This document shows positions 33,347-42,381 of a stretch of 64,000 bases of DNA, one piece after another; position 1 is the first letter of the stretch; every line of letters begins with the position of its first letter. This stretch comes from Pseudomonas sp. UBA1879. Lineage in GTDB: Bacteria; Pseudomonadota; Gammaproteobacteria; Pseudomonadales; Pseudomonadaceae. The position numbers and the translations under genes are program-made. The notes under the pieces are model-generated. The model was not told the DNA's origin. It did no database searches and was given only the letters and a program-made list of their open reading frames with translations. The DNA lies in the NCBI RefSeq assembly GCF_002338065.1, contig NZ_DDHJ01000019.1:1-64000 (forward strand), written 5' to 3'.

Positions 33347-34786
33347 ATGCTGCGCAACTTTTCACTGGCCATTGCCGTGTCGTGTGCTTCGAATGCAATG
33401 GCCGGGGCAGCCGACTTGCCCCTGCCGACCAAAACCGGTCTGGTCAGTGTCTATCAGGAAGCGGTGAACAATAACGCCGACCTGGCTGCAGCCCGCGCCA
33501 GCTATGACGCACAGAAAGAAATCGTGCCCCAGGCCCGCGCCGGCCTGTTGCCGAACATTTCGGGGGGCGCCGACGTGAACGACACCCGCACCAAGATCGA
33601 CCAGCCATCGGCCGTGATCAACCGCAGCGGCACGGTGTATCGCGCCACCTTGAGCCAGCCGATTTTCCGTGCGGACCGCTGGTTCCAGCTCAAAGCTGCG
33701 AAGGACGTTAATGAACAGGCCTTGTTGCAGCTCTCAGCCACCGAGCAAAACCTGATTCTGCAGAGCGCCGAGGATTACTTCACCGTCCTGCGCGCTCAGG
33801 ACAACCTGGCCTCGACCAAAGCTGAAGAGGCCGCATTCAAACGCCAGCTGGACCAGGCCAATGAGCGCTTTGACGTGGGCCTGTCGGACAAGACCGATGT
33901 GCTGCAAGCCCAAGCCAGTTACGACACCGCCCGCGCTGCGCGGATCGTCGCCAAGCGTCAGGTGGACGATGCGTTTCAGGCACTGGTAACCCTGACCAAC
34001 CGCGAGTACAACGCCATTGAAGGCATCGTTCACACGCTGCCGATCCTGGCGCCGACGCCGAACGACGCGAAATCCTGGGTCGATACCGCTTCGCAGCAGA
34101 ACCTCAATCTGCTGGCCAGCAATTACGCCGTCAGCGCTGCCGAAGAGACCCTGCGCCAACGCAAGGCCGGTCACGCGCCAACCGTCGATGCCGTCGCGCA
34201 ATACGAAAAAGGCGACAACGACCCGTTGGGCTTCACCAACCCGAACTACACCGGCCAGAGTTTTCACGGCAGCGTCGAGCAACGCACCATCGGCCTGCAA
34301 GTGAATATCCCGATCTACAGCGGCGGCCTGACCAGCTCGCAAGTGCGCGAAGCCTATGCCCGCCTCGGCCAGACCGAGCAGCAACGCGAAGGCCTGCGCC
34401 GTCAGGTGGTGGAAAACACGCGCAACCTGCATCGCGCCGTCAACACCGACGTTGAGCAGGTTCAGGCACGCAAACAGTCGATCATTTCCAACCAGAGCGC
34501 GTTGGAAGCCACGGAAATCGGCTATCAGGTGGGAACCCGCAACATCGTCGACGTGCTGGATGCGCAGCGTCAGCTGTATGCCTCGGTGCGCGATTACAAC
34601 AACACCCGCTACGACTACATCCTCGACAACCTGCGGTTGAAACAGGCAGCGGGCACCTTGAGTCCGGGGGATTTACAAGACCTGTCGCGCTTCCTGAAAC
34701 CTGACTACAACCCCGACAAAGACTTCCTCCCGCCGGACCTGGCGAAAGAGGCGGCGAAGAATTTTGAAAGGCCTTCAGAACGGTAA
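33347..34786 (+). CDS. TolC-family outer-membrane efflux/secretion channel (OpmH-like)
   Basis: 479 aa. A signal peptide (MLRNFSLAIAVSCASNAMAG) is followed by the two OEP repeats of a trimeric beta-barrel/alpha-tunnel channel. The first repeat begins LVSVYQEAVNNNADLAAARASYDAQ. The second has the LQVNIPIYSGGLTSSQVREA motif and the VGTRNIVDVLDAQRQLY helix. In pseudomonads this locus (PA4974, OpmH) supplies the outer-membrane duct for type I secretion and RND pumps. ATG 33347 is better spaced from AGGGA than ATG 33341. Confidence 0.92.
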   Translation: MLRNFSLAIAVSCASNAMAGAADLPLPTKTGLVSVYQEAVNNNADLAAARASYDAQKEIVPQARAGLLPNISGGADVNDTRTKIDQPSAVINRSGTVYRATLSQPIFRADRWFQLKAAKDVNEQALLQLSATEQNLILQSAEDYFTVLRAQDNLASTKAEEAAFKRQLDQANERFDVGLSDKTDVLQAQASYDTARAARIVAKRQVDDAFQALVTLTNREYNAIEGIVHTLPILAPTPNDAKSWVDTASQQNLNLLASNYAVSAAEETLRQRKAGHAPTVDAVAQYEKGDNDPLGFTNPNYTGQSFHGSVEQRTIGLQVNIPIYSGGLTSSQVREAYARLGQTEQQREGLRRQVVENTRNLHRAVNTDVEQVQARKQSIISNQSALEATEIGYQVGTRNIVDVLDAQRQLYASVRDYNNTRYDYILDNLRLKQAAGTLSPGDLQDLSRFLKPDYNPDKDFLPPDLAKEAAKNFERPSER

Positions 34787-34829
34787 CTTGGCGGCCCGCG
34801 CATCTTTTCCACTTGGTAATACTTAGCCC

Positions 34830-34857
34830 TGTGGGAGCCAGTTTGTTGGCTCCCACA
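34830..34857. repeat. Single REP palindrome between tolC and waaA
   Basis: TGTGGGAGCCA, GTTTGT, TGGCTCCCACA: one near-perfect hairpin between two converging genes. It may act as a transcription stop, but it lacks a T-run. Confidence 0.75.
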
Positions 34858-34882
34858 GCCTTCGGCCAGAATCAAAAGCGGA

Positions 34883-36157
34883 TCAGTGCAGCCATCTGGC
34901 GATCCCATCCAGCAACCTTTGCAAAGCCCCCTGATTGGCCTTCATCACCGCCAACCCGGCATCGGCCATGGCTTTCGCCTGCTCAGGCCGCTCGATCAAT
35001 CGCTTCACTGCTGTCGCCAAGCCCGCTGCATCGCTCACCTCGTCCAACGCCCCGGCGTTGCGCAGCATCGCGGCGATTTCGAGGAAGTTGAACAGGTGCG
35101 GGCCGCTGAGCACGGGTTTGTCCAACGCCGCAGGCTCCAGCAGGTTGTGGCCGCCGTTGGGCACGAGACTGCCGCCGACGAAGGCGATGTCAGCCAGCGC
35201 ATAGAGAAACAGCAGCTCGCCCATGGTGTCGCCGACCAACACTTCTGTTGAGGGGGTGACGGGGGCGGACGTCGAACGCCGGACGCTGGCAAAACCTTGC
35301 TGCTGGCTCAGTTCGAACACGCTGTTGAAGCGCTCGGGGTGGCGCGGCACCAGGATCAGCAACGCGTCGGACCAGGTTTTCAGCACCTCGCGATGGGCCG
35401 CCAACACCACTTCATCCTCTCCGGCGTGGGTGCTGGCGGCGATCCACACGGGGCGATCCGTGGTCTGCCACTCCATCCGCTGCTGCACCGCGCGCTCGAG
35501 TAACTGCGGGTCGATGGTCAGGTCGAATTTGATCGAGCCAGTCACCGTCACGCACTCCGGGCGAGCGCCGAGGTCACGAAAACGCTGGGCTTCCGTTTCG
35601 GTCTGCACAGCGATCAAGCTCATCTCAGCGAGCATTGGGCGGGTCAGCTTGGCGAATTTTCCGTAGCCCCGCGCCGAACGCTCCGACAGCCTCGCGTTCG
35701 CCAATACCGTCGGAATGCCCCGTTTCGCGCATTGATGAATGTGGTTGGGCCACAACTCGGTTTCCATGATGACGCCAATCTTCGGCTGAATATGATCAAG
35801 AAAACGCCCGGATGCCCACGGAAAATCGTAGGGCAGGTAGCAATGCTGAATACGAGGCTCGTTGACGAACATCGACTGAATGCGCTCGGAGCCGGTCGGG
35901 GTCATGCAGGTAATGGTGATCGGCAACTGCGGGTAATGCGTCAGCAAGGCGCGAATCATCGGCGCGGCAGCGATGCTTTCCCCCACGGATACCGCGTGGA
36001 CCCAAATTCCGCCCTTCTGCATCGGCGGCAGTCCTCGGGCGAACCGCTCGTCAATGCGTTGCGCATATGCCGGGGCCTTGCGCGCCCTCAGCCACAGGCG
36101 CAGCGCGATGAAGGGCAGACCGAGGTGAAACAGGAGTGTGTAGAGCGTTCTATTCAT
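34883..36157 (-). CDS. Kdo transferase WaaA (KdtA)
   Basis: 424 aa. Adds Kdo to lipid IV-A at the inner face of the cytoplasmic membrane. An N-terminal membrane anchor (LYTLLFHLGLPFIALRLWL) is followed by the GT-B fold: IWVHAVSVGE with the catalytic Glu, METELWPN, TGSIKFD, AASTHAGEDE and the late GGSLVPNGGHNLLEPAAL motif. The frame extends upstream of 36157 without similarity; MNRTLYTLLF is the usual start. Confidence 0.96.
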   Translation of the reverse strand: MNRTLYTLLFHLGLPFIALRLWLRARKAPAYAQRIDERFARGLPPMQKGGIWVHAVSVGESIAAAPMIRALLTHYPQLPITITCMTPTGSERIQSMFVNEPRIQHCYLPYDFPWASGRFLDHIQPKIGVIMETELWPNHIHQCAKRGIPTVLANARLSERSARGYGKFAKLTRPMLAEMSLIAVQTETEAQRFRDLGARPECVTVTGSIKFDLTIDPQLLERAVQQRMEWQTTDRPVWIAASTHAGEDEVVLAAHREVLKTWSDALLILVPRHPERFNSVFELSQQQGFASVRRSTSAPVTPSTEVLVGDTMGELLFLYALADIAFVGGSLVPNGGHNLLEPAALDKPVLSGPHLFNFLEIAAMLRNAGALDEVSDAAGLATAVKRLIERPEQAKAMADAGLAVMKANQGALQRLLDGIARWLH

Positions 36158-36171
36158 GGGCGCGAAGTGTA

Positions 36172-37056
36172 TCAGCCAATGGCTTTCAAATGATGAGTGA
36201 AGCATTCGGCGAGCCAGCGCGCGGCTGGCCCTAACGGCTCGTCGCGACGCCAGACAATTTCCACCACCAACGCGGGAGGCGTCCACTCGCTGCTGAGTTC
36301 GAGCATTTGATGTTGATATGCCGGGTATTGCACCACATGGCGCGGCAGCCAAGCCCATCCGAGACCGCGCATCAGCAGTTCAGCCATGGCATAAAAACTG
36401 TCGGCACGCCAGACCTGCGGGCTGATCTGTTCACCGCCGGGATAGCCGCTTTGCGCCGGGGTGATCAGCAATTGACGATGGCGCGCCAGTTTCTGCCGGG
36501 TGATGTGCGGCTCACTCGCCAAGGGGTGATTGGTCGCGCAAACGGTGACCATTTCCACGCTGCCCAACACGCGACGTTCAAGTGCTTCCGGCATTTGCTC
36601 ATGGTGAAACAGCAACCCGAGATCCGCCCGCCGTTCCAGTAATTTGCGCGCCACATCGCCTTGGGCACCGCTGGCCAACTGCACTTCCACGCTGGGGAAG
36701 CGTTCGTCCAGCGCTTCCAGGCTGTCGAGTACCGGCTGATAGGGCATGGCTTCGTCGAGGGCCAATCGCAGGCGCGCCTCCTGCCCACGCATCAAGGCCA
36801 TCGCCCGGCCATCGAGGCGGTCGCATTGGCGCAGCAGCTCGCGCGCTTCTTCCAGCAACGCGCTGCCCGCTTCGGTCAGACGAGGCTGACGACCGCTGCT
36901 GCGATCAAAAAGACTCACCCCAAGATCAGCTTCGAGCAGGGCGATGGCGCTGCTCACTGCGGACTGCGCACGTCGCGATTCCCGCGCCACGGCCGAAAAC
37001 GAGCGCTGTTCGGCTACGCTGACGAACACACGTATCTGTTCGAGGCTCCACTCCAC
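36172..37056 (-). CDS. LysR-family transcriptional regulator
   Basis: 294 aa. The N-terminal winged helix-turn-helix (about 5-64: FVSVAEQRSFSAVARESRR then QSAVSSAIALLEADLGV) and a substrate-binding domain of type 2 periplasmic fold are the LysR pattern. The start is a GTG at 37054-37056. It is divergent from the SMR transporter gene (intergenic 37057-37164), the classic arrangement for control of a neighbour; the effector is unknown. Confidence 0.9.
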   Translation of the reverse strand: MEWSLEQIRVFVSVAEQRSFSAVARESRRAQSAVSSAIALLEADLGVSLFDRSSGRQPRLTEAGSALLEEARELLRQCDRLDGRAMALMRGQEARLRLALDEAMPYQPVLDSLEALDERFPSVEVQLASGAQGDVARKLLERRADLGLLFHHEQMPEALERRVLGSVEMVTVCATNHPLASEPHITRQKLARHRQLLITPAQSGYPGGEQISPQVWRADSFYAMAELLMRGLGWAWLPRHVVQYPAYQHQMLELSSEWTPPALVVEIVWRRDEPLGPAARWLAECFTHHLKAIG

Positions 37057-37164
37057 GACACACCAACCTATCAGTCTGCGAGATAGGTAATGACTTTACC
37101 CCATCTGTATACGCTCTAAAATCGGCGTCCATTGAACACTGCTTGTGCACCGAGGATTACCACC

Positions 37165-37497
37165 ATGTCCGCCTACTACCTGCTCGCCATTGCCATCTGC
37201 GCCGAAGTGATCGGCACCGTTTCCATGAAGGCCGTCAAAGGCCTGAGCACTCCTCTGCCGTTGCTGCTGGTGATCGTCGGTTACGCCGTGGCGTTCTGGA
37301 TGCTCACGCTGGTAGTGCGCACGATTCCGGTGGGCGTCGCCTATGCGGTCTGGGCGGGCATGGGCATCGTCATGGTGAGCATCGCCGCGCTGATCATCTA
37401 CGGCCAAAAACTCGACCTTCCGGCCATTGGCGGCATGGCGATGATTGTGGCGGGTGTCGTGGTGATCCAGTTGTTCTCGAAAACTGCCGGGCATTGA
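37165..37497 (+). CDS. Small multidrug resistance (SMR) family transporter
   Basis: 110 aa with four membrane helices. The essential Glu is in AEVIGTVSMKAVKG, the aromatic substrate site in AYAVWAGMGIV, and the loop Gly-Gln in YGQKLD. These are EmrE/SugE-family landmarks; drug export versus guanidinium export cannot be settled by eye. ATG 37165 gives the normal N-terminus; the frame is open from 37132. It may be regulated by the divergent LysR gene. Confidence 0.9.
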   Translation: MSAYYLLAIAICAEVIGTVSMKAVKGLSTPLPLLLVIVGYAVAFWMLTLVVRTIPVGVAYAVWAGMGIVMVSIAALIIYGQKLDLPAIGGMAMIVAGVVVIQLFSKTAGH

Positions 37498-37575
37498 GCC
37501 GGACATCAAAGAGGCGGTCATTGAAAAGCGGCTTCCTTTATAATGCCGCGATTCGTTTCGCCACCTGAGGTCTCC

Positions 37576-38751
37576 ATGCCATCTGCTATCTCCACTGACG
37601 TCCTGATTGTCGGCGCGGGCGTTGCCGGCCTCTGGCTCAATGCGCGTCTGCGTCGGCAGGGGTTTTCGACGGTAGTGATAGAGAACGGCAGCCTGGGGGG
37701 CGGACAGACGTTCAAGTCGCAGGGGATCATTCACGGCGGCGCGAAATACGCGCTGCACGGCGCGCTGTCCGGTGCCTCGGAAGCCATCGCCGACATGCCC
37801 CGCCGCTGGCGCGAAGCGCTCGACGGCAAGGGCGAGCTGGACCTGTCAGGCGTACGCCTGCTGTCCGAGGCTCACTATCTCTGGTCGCCGGGCACCATTG
37901 CTGGCAACCTCACCAGCTTCTTTGCCAGCAAGGCCGTGCGCGGTCGTGTCGATCAGGTGAAGGGCAGCGACCTCCCCCCCGCGCTGCAAGACCCACGCTT
38001 CAAAGGCAAGGTCTATCGCCTGGCCGAACTGGTGATCGATGTTCCGAGCCTTGTCGGAAAACTGTCCGAACTGGCCGGGGACAGCCTGCTCGCCGGGCAA
38101 AACATCGAGCCACTGCTCAACGAAGGCGAACTGGTCGGTCTGCGGGTCGACGGACGTGACATCCGCGCCCAACGTGTGGTTGTGAGCGCAGGTGGCGGCA
38201 CGGCGGACTTGCTCAGAGCGCTGAACGTGAATCACCCGGCCATGCAACGTCGACCGCTGCACATGGTCATGGTCAAGGGCTCGACGCTCAAGCCGCTGTA
38301 CGCCCACTGCCTCGGCGGTGGCCCCAAACCGCGGATCACGGTCACCACCCATCCTGCCGCCAACGGCCAATGGGTCTGGTACCTGGGCGGTGAGATTTCC
38401 GAAGCCGACGGCGTTGCCCGCGAACCGGCGGAGCAGATTGCCTTCGCCAGGAAAGAACTCGCACAGTTGCTGCCATGGGTCGATCTGAGCCAAGCGCAGT
38501 TCGCGACGTTGCGCGTCGATCGCGCCGAGCCTCAACAAACCGGCCTGGTTCGTCCGGACAACGCGTTTCTCGACGTGCAGGATCGTCTGCTGGTGGGCTG
38601 GCCGACCAAACTGGCCTTGGCGCCTGACTTCGCGGACCGCGTGCTGGCGTCACTGTCTCGGGATGACATTCACCCGATTCCGTCGCCACCCTACCCGGAC
38701 CTGCCCAAGCCGCCCATGGCCATTCCCCCGTGGGATGAGATGCTGCCATGA
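37576..38751 (+). CDS. FAD-dependent oxidoreductase (DAO-like)
   Basis: 391 aa. A Rossmann FAD-binding motif at the N-terminus (VLIVGAGVAGLWLNARLRR) is followed by GGGQTFKSQGIIHGGAKY, the DAO-family FAD-contact segment. No signal peptide. The substrate is unknown. It overlaps the aldo/keto reductase by ATGA, and the pair plus the next gene form an apparent operon (PA4991-PA4993-like). ATG 37576 follows a short CC-rich spacer; the upstream ATG at 37543 adds residues without similarity. Confidence 0.8.
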   Translation: MPSAISTDVLIVGAGVAGLWLNARLRRQGFSTVVIENGSLGGGQTFKSQGIIHGGAKYALHGALSGASEAIADMPRRWREALDGKGELDLSGVRLLSEAHYLWSPGTIAGNLTSFFASKAVRGRVDQVKGSDLPPALQDPRFKGKVYRLAELVIDVPSLVGKLSELAGDSLLAGQNIEPLLNEGELVGLRVDGRDIRAQRVVVSAGGGTADLLRALNVNHPAMQRRPLHMVMVKGSTLKPLYAHCLGGGPKPRITVTTHPAANGQWVWYLGGEISEADGVAREPAEQIAFARKELAQLLPWVDLSQAQFATLRVDRAEPQQTGLVRPDNAFLDVQDRLLVGWPTKLALAPDFADRVLASLSRDDIHPIPSPPYPDLPKPPMAIPPWDEMLP

Positions 38752-39569
38752 AGACCCTGCACGATCTGCATCGCCCGCTGGGCAGCCTCGGTATTCAGGT
38801 CTCGCCCATTGGCGTGGGCACGGTCAAGCTGGGCCGTGATCAAGGGGTCAAATACCCCAACGGCTTCACCATCCCCGACGACGATGAAGCCCGCATGCTG
38901 CTCAAGCTGGCGCGGGATTTGGGCATCAACTTGATCGACACGGCGCCTGCGTACGGCCGAAGCGAAGAACGCCTTGGGCCGCTGCTGCGAGGGCAGCGCA
39001 AGGATTGGGTGGTCGTCAGCAAAGTGGGCGAAGAGTTCGAAGCGGGTCAGTCGCGCCATGATTTCAGCGCCGAACACACGCGAACGTCTGTAGAGCGCAG
39101 CCTGCAGCGCCTGGAAACCGACTTCATCGACTTGGTGCTGGTGCATTCAGACGGCAACGATTTGCATATTCTCAACCAGTGCGGCGCGTACCAGACCCTT
39201 GCCGAGCTGAAGCGCGAAGGCAAGATCCGGGGCTACGGCTTCTCGGGCAAAACCGTCGAAGGCGGGCTCCTGGCCTTGCAGGACGGAGACTGTGCCATGG
39301 TCACGTACAACCTCAATGAACAAGGCGAAAAGCCTGTCCTTGATTACGCTGCTGCCCACAACAAGGGCATCCTGATCAAAAAGGCGCTGGCCAGCGGACA
39401 CGTCTGCCTCAGCCCGGGCGTCGATCCGGTGCAGGCGAGTTTCGAACTGCTGTTCGAGCATCCTGGCGTCACCGGTGCTATCGTCGGAACGATCAATCCG
39501 CTGCACCTGTCCCACAACGTGGCTACTGCCGCTGCCGTGCTACACCATCAGCTTCGCCATCGGCGCTGA
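38748..39569 (+). CDS. Aldo/keto reductase
   Basis: 273 aa. (beta/alpha)8 NAD(P)H oxidoreductase. The catalytic tetrad is visible as Asp/Tyr in NLIDTAPAYGRSEERLG, Lys in VVSKVGEEF and His in LVLVHSDG. The C-terminal cofactor motif GAIVGTINPLHL is a variant of the usual GxxxxxHL. It starts within the stop of the FAD gene (ATGA), so the two are co-translated; the substrate is unknown. Confidence 0.88.
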   Translation: MKTLHDLHRPLGSLGIQVSPIGVGTVKLGRDQGVKYPNGFTIPDDDEARMLLKLARDLGINLIDTAPAYGRSEERLGPLLRGQRKDWVVVSKVGEEFEAGQSRHDFSAEHTRTSVERSLQRLETDFIDLVLVHSDGNDLHILNQCGAYQTLAELKREGKIRGYGFSGKTVEGGLLALQDGDCAMVTYNLNEQGEKPVLDYAAAHNKGILIKKALASGHVCLSPGVDPVQASFELLFEHPGVTGAIVGTINPLHLSHNVATAAAVLHHQLRHRR

Positions 39570-39605
39570 TGACCGCGGCCGACCCCAACGCAAGAAGGAG
39601 CCGAT

Positions 39606-40577
39606 ATGCCGCGAACCCTGATCCGAAAGAACCCCAACAACTTTAAAACCTTGCCGCTGTTCGTCGAAGCCACTCCCGAAAGCCTGAGTTACCAAAGCGT
39701 CGGGATGCCGCTGAATTTCTCCCAGACCCTGCAACGTCGTCGCAAGATCGAGGTAGAGGACTGCGAGCGGTTCTCCACCGAACTGGCGAACCTTGGGGTT
39801 TCGGTGCGGCTGACCCTGAATTGGCAGAATCGCGACTATTGGGTGCTGGTGCGCCAACGCCGCCAAGACCGGGGCGACGTGGTGCTGAAGCTGATTTCTG
39901 GCTATGTGCCCGCCCATGAGCTGAACCTGCCGCTGCACACGGCGATCCAGGAAGTGGCCGAAGAGTGCCTGATCGAAACCCCACAAGGCTGGCTGGGCGG
40001 GCGCTTCAACGACACATGGCTGCCTGCGCCGTATGCCGCTGCGCTGCATTATCGCGAAGCGCTGCCCTTTCGCCTGAGCCCGCTGTCCGGCGCGGCTCGC
40101 CCGGTGCGCTGCGGCAGCCTGAACCTGATCGAACGGCCTCGGGCCTACGTTCATTTGCCGACGGCCTCCCTGCAACTGATCTACGACATGCGTCTTGAAG
40201 TGCCAAAAGAGGCGCGACCGCTGAGCCTGTTTCACGTCGATGAAATGTTGGAAAACGATCAGCTGATCACCCGACTCAATCGCAGCAAACCGGACCTGTA
40301 CCTGATGCCGCTGGAAAACGGCTCGCCGCTGCCCGAGCTATACACACTCAAGAACGACAAGCTCACCGCTGCGGGGACCCGGGGGTTGTATCTCGCGGAG
40401 AGTTTCGCCGCACAGGAGGGTTGGGTGGTGCGCGAGGAACGCATTCGCTGGAAAGACTGGCTGCTGCAGCAAGGCATGGTGCCGCCGAAAGCAAAGAAAA
40501 CCGGGATCAAGCGTCGGTTGAAGGTGGGGGCCAAACAGCTGCTGCGAATGGCGCGCCAGAAGCTGCATAAGCCGTAA
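39606..40577 (+). CDS. Conserved hypothetical protein
   Basis: 323 aa, soluble, basic C-terminus (KAKKTGIKRRLKVGAKQLLRMARQ region split by prolines). I do not recognise the family. A central segment with TAIQEVAEECLIETPQGW has a faint Nudix-like EVxEE pattern but no full Nudix box. GGAG 6 bases before ATG 39606 supports the start. It follows the aldo/keto reductase by 36 bases and is probably in its operon. Confidence 0.65.
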   Translation: MPRTLIRKNPNNFKTLPLFVEATPESLSYQSVGMPLNFSQTLQRRRKIEVEDCERFSTELANLGVSVRLTLNWQNRDYWVLVRQRRQDRGDVVLKLISGYVPAHELNLPLHTAIQEVAEECLIETPQGWLGGRFNDTWLPAPYAAALHYREALPFRLSPLSGAARPVRCGSLNLIERPRAYVHLPTASLQLIYDMRLEVPKEARPLSLFHVDEMLENDQLITRLNRSKPDLYLMPLENGSPLPELYTLKNDKLTAAGTRGLYLAESFAAQEGWVVREERIRWKDWLLQQGMVPPKAKKTGIKRRLKVGAKQLLRMARQKLHKP

Positions 40578-40600
40578 GGCGTTAAAAACACGTATTCCCC

Positions 40601-40632
40601 TGGGAGCCGGCCCGCAGCAAGCCGGCTTCCAC
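40601..40632. repeat. Single REP palindrome
   Basis: TGGGAGCCGGCCCGCAGCAA and GCCGGCTTCCA form an imperfect hairpin between the converging hypothetical gene and hldE. Confidence 0.65.
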
Positions 40633-40651
40633 AGAACTACCTACGGCAGAA

Positions 40652-42073
40652 TCACTGCCCGCGAATCTTCTCGACAATTGCCGTGGTCGAGCTGTTTTCG
40701 ACCAAGCCCAATACCCGCACTTCCCCGCCGTAAGCCTGCACGATAGACGCTCCGACGACCTGATCCACGCTGTAATCGCCGCCTTTGACCAGCACGTCCG
40801 GCTTGAGGTGGGTCAACAGGTTTTCCGGAGTGGCTTCAGGGAAGCTGATCACCCAATCCACAGCGCCGAGACCGGCCAGCACCGCCATACGCCGGTCAAC
40901 GCTGTTGATGGGGCGTCCGGGACCTTTGAGACGGCTGACCGACGCATCGTCATTGACCGCAACGATCAAACGGTCGCCTTGTGCACGGGCCTGTTCCAGA
41001 TATGTCACGTGGCCTGCGTGAAGAATGTCGAAACAGCCATTGGTGAACACGATCGTCTCGCCATGAGCACGGGCGTCGTCGATGGCCAGCAGCAGTTGAT
41101 CGAGACTCAGGACGCCACGCTCGGAACCCTCGGCGCGCTGGATGGCGCGACGCAGCTCGGGGGCGCTAATGGCGGCCGTACCCAGCTTGCCGACGACGAT
41201 GCCGGCAGCCAGGTTTGCCAGCGCGACGGCATGGGGCAGCTCCTCGCCAGCGGCAATGGCGGCCGCGAGCGTGGAAATCACGGTATCGCCGGCGCCAGTC
41301 ACATCGAACACCTCGCGCGCTCGGGCAGGCAGGTGCAACGCCTGCTGATCGGGACGCAACAGGGTCATGCCGTGCTCACCACGGGTCACCAGCAGCGCCC
41401 CCAGTTCCAGGTCAGACATCAGTTGCGCGCCCTTGGCGACCAGCTCGGCTTCATCGGCACAATGGCCGACGATGGCTTCGAATTCGCTGAGGTTCGGGGT
41501 AATGACGCTGGCGCCTCGGTAAATCGCGAAATCCTTGCCCTTCGGATCGGCCAGCACCGGAATGCCACGGTCGCGAGCGGCCTTGATCAGCACTTGATGG
41601 TTTTTCAGCGCGCCCTTGCCGTAATCGGACAAGACGAGCACTTTGACCCCTTCGAGCAGTGAGTCGACTTCATCACCCAATGCCAAGGCGTCGGTGGCGA
41701 ACGGCTCTTCGAAGTCGATGCGCAGCAGCTGTTGATGGCGGCTCATGACGCGCAGTTTGACGATGGTCGGCTGATGAGCAATGCGTTGGAAACGCGCAGT
41801 GACGCCTGCGGCCATGAGGCTGTTGCTCAGGCTTTCGGCAGCTTCGTCCTGCCCCGTGACGCCGACGAGTGAAGCTTTCGCGCCCAACGCCGCGATGTTC
41901 AACGCGACGTTGGCGGCGCCACCTGGACGGTCTTCGATCTGGTCGACCTTGACCACCGGCACCGGCGCCTCAGGTGAAATCCTTGAGGTACCACCATGCC
42001 AGTAGCGGTCGAGCATGACATCGCCCACTACCAGAACTGGTGCCTGATCGAAACGCGGCATGGACAACTTCAT
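40652..42073 (-). CDS. Bifunctional heptose-7-P kinase / heptose-1-P adenylyltransferase HldE
   Basis: 473 aa. Makes ADP-heptose for the LPS inner core. The N-terminal ribokinase-like domain (about 1-320) has RPGGAANVALNIAALG and the GAGDTVISTLAAA anion hole. The C-terminal nucleotidyltransferase (about 340-473) has TNGCFDILHAGHVTYLEQAR. ATG 42073 (MKLSMPRFDQAP) is the family start; the frame extends a little upstream. Confidence 0.97.
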   Translation of the reverse strand: MKLSMPRFDQAPVLVVGDVMLDRYWHGGTSRISPEAPVPVVKVDQIEDRPGGAANVALNIAALGAKASLVGVTGQDEAAESLSNSLMAAGVTARFQRIAHQPTIVKLRVMSRHQQLLRIDFEEPFATDALALGDEVDSLLEGVKVLVLSDYGKGALKNHQVLIKAARDRGIPVLADPKGKDFAIYRGASVITPNLSEFEAIVGHCADEAELVAKGAQLMSDLELGALLVTRGEHGMTLLRPDQQALHLPARAREVFDVTGAGDTVISTLAAAIAAGEELPHAVALANLAAGIVVGKLGTAAISAPELRRAIQRAEGSERGVLSLDQLLLAIDDARAHGETIVFTNGCFDILHAGHVTYLEQARAQGDRLIVAVNDDASVSRLKGPGRPINSVDRRMAVLAGLGAVDWVISFPEATPENLLTHLKPDVLVKGGDYSVDQVVGASIVQAYGGEVRVLGLVENSSTTAIVEKIRGQ

Positions 42074-42203
42074 CGAACAACCCGTAACTAAGAATGAACA
42101 GGGGCGGAATCTTAGCACAGGGTTTCAATGGCTTGAGGCAGGAAGGGAAAGTCGGTGTGACAGTCAAAGCTGATCGCGGGTGTAGGAACGACACAGCGCC
42201 ATG

Positions 42204-42291
42204 GAGGAGCGCGCTTGCCCGCGAACTGCGATGTGTCATTCAGTATTTGCGTACCTGGTCTGGCGCCTTCGCGGGCAAGCGCGCGCCTACA
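42204..42291. repeat. Paired REP inverted repeat (GGAGCGCGC type)
   Basis: GAGGAGCGCGCTTGCCCGCG and CGCGGGCAAGCGCGCGCCTAC face each other between hldE and msbA, the same family as the repeat at 30916. Confidence 0.8.
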
Positions 42292-42381
42292 GGGTCAAAG
42301 CTCGCCTCGACACGTTGGGACAACGCACCTCTTGCAGCAGTGAGCTGCTCGCGATGGAGGCACCTGATCAGGAGCGGTCGA

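Noticed and set aside
39606..40577. Nudix hydrolase assignment for the hypothetical protein
   Set aside because: Only a partial EVxEE pattern is present; the Gx5E and RE parts of the Nudix box are missing.
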